In this document: one piece after another, positions 63,990-64,000 of the stretch
Position numbering within the stretch: position 1 is the stretch's first letter
Layout: each line of letters opens with the position of its first letter
NCBI GenBank assembly: GCA_030749435.1
Contig: JASMKH010000008.1
Span: forward strand, 16,987 to 80,986
Reading direction: 5' to 3'
Length of the DNA: 64,000 bases
From: Phycisphaerales bacterium
GTDB lineage: Bacteria; Planctomycetota; Phycisphaerae; Phycisphaerales; SM1A02
Notes under the pieces: model-generated
The model's input: the letters and a program-made list of their open reading frames with translations, nothing else
Told to the model about the DNA's origin: nothing
The model's database searches: none
Position numbers and translations under genes: made by a program

Positions 63990-64000
63990 GGGGTGTAGCT
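63990..64000 (+). other. Possible 5' end of another tRNA gene, cut by the window edge
   Basis: The last 11 bases, GGGGTGTAGCT, look like a tRNA acceptor strand followed by the usual TA and D-stem start. They lie 20 bases after the tRNA-Tyr terminator. Too little is present to assign identity. Confidence 0.35.

Noticed and set aside
63810..63998. Short open frame over the last 190 bases
   Set aside because: It runs straight through tRNA-Tyr and its terminator.

Overview
The window reads as chromosome from a GC-rich planctomycete, most likely of the class Phycisphaerae. The main clues are secreted proteins ending in dockerin-like modules (GDxNGDGxVxxDDLL), a DUF1501/DUF1800 gene pair, a PEP-CTERM-like sorting tail, an outer-membrane LptE-like lipoprotein, and an unusually long SecA with a C-terminal SEC-C motif. 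This placement is inferred from gene content; no rRNA gene is present. Coding density is high, and many genes touch or overlap by 1-38 bases.

Layout. 1-4276: end of a RarD/EamA transporter, a HAF-like secreted dockerin protein, a carboxymuconolactone decarboxylase-like protein, a thioredoxin-like protein and a methyltransferase. 4278-7933 (minus): ferrous-iron operon feoA-feoB-small membrane protein, followed by a DUF2520 dehydrogenase and a small zincin. A sigma70-type promoter and a Fur-box-like palindrome lie just upstream of feoA. 7960-11958: a sorting-tail surface protein, a YcjF/DUF697 protein and a DCC-lipase maturation factor fusion. 12031-23268 (minus): eight closely spaced genes running from a copper P-type ATPase through DUF1800, DUF1501, an HMA lipoprotein, an NHL protein, a small lipoprotein and a di-haem peroxidase to a choice-of-anchor-B/dockerin protein. 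23652-32452: secA, a membrane protein, a hotdog-like protein, a sugar isomerase, gamma-glutamyltransferase and an FmdB-like protein. 32523-35743 (minus): pyrC and the rpsB-tsf pair, with the rpsB promoter built over the pyrC stop codon. 35883-46890: Cys-rich lipoprotein, shortened UvrC, cupredoxin-dockerin protein, ftsH, lptE-like and bamD-like genes, a FliA/WhiG-type sigma factor, a lone CoA-transferase subunit B, an ALDH7-type dehydrogenase and a Nudix protein. 46966-55205: an FHA-GspE fusion ATPase, a beta-helix protein, korA-korB and mnmG.

55225-58613 is the accessory part of the window. An 81-bp perfect direct repeat containing tRNA-Thr(TGT) flanks 3.2 kb of visibly AT-richer DNA. This carries a beta-helix protein with four Cys-rich repeats, a small dockerin-tail protein, and a DUF4041-family gene broken by a frameshift and cut off at the right-hand repeat. 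The left tRNA copy is a pseudo-tRNA and the right copy is intact. This looks like an integrated element remnant that has lost its integrase.

58865-64000: a large secreted protein of unknown function, three small or mid-sized exported proteins in a tight run, tRNA-Tyr with a strong terminator, and the probable first bases of another tRNA at the edge.

Two regulatory patterns recur. Well-formed promoters use TTGnnn-N16-18-TAGNNT. At least seven genes lack a Shine-Dalgarno sequence and instead have a TANNNT hexamer 6-9 nt before the start codon, as expected for leaderless transcripts.
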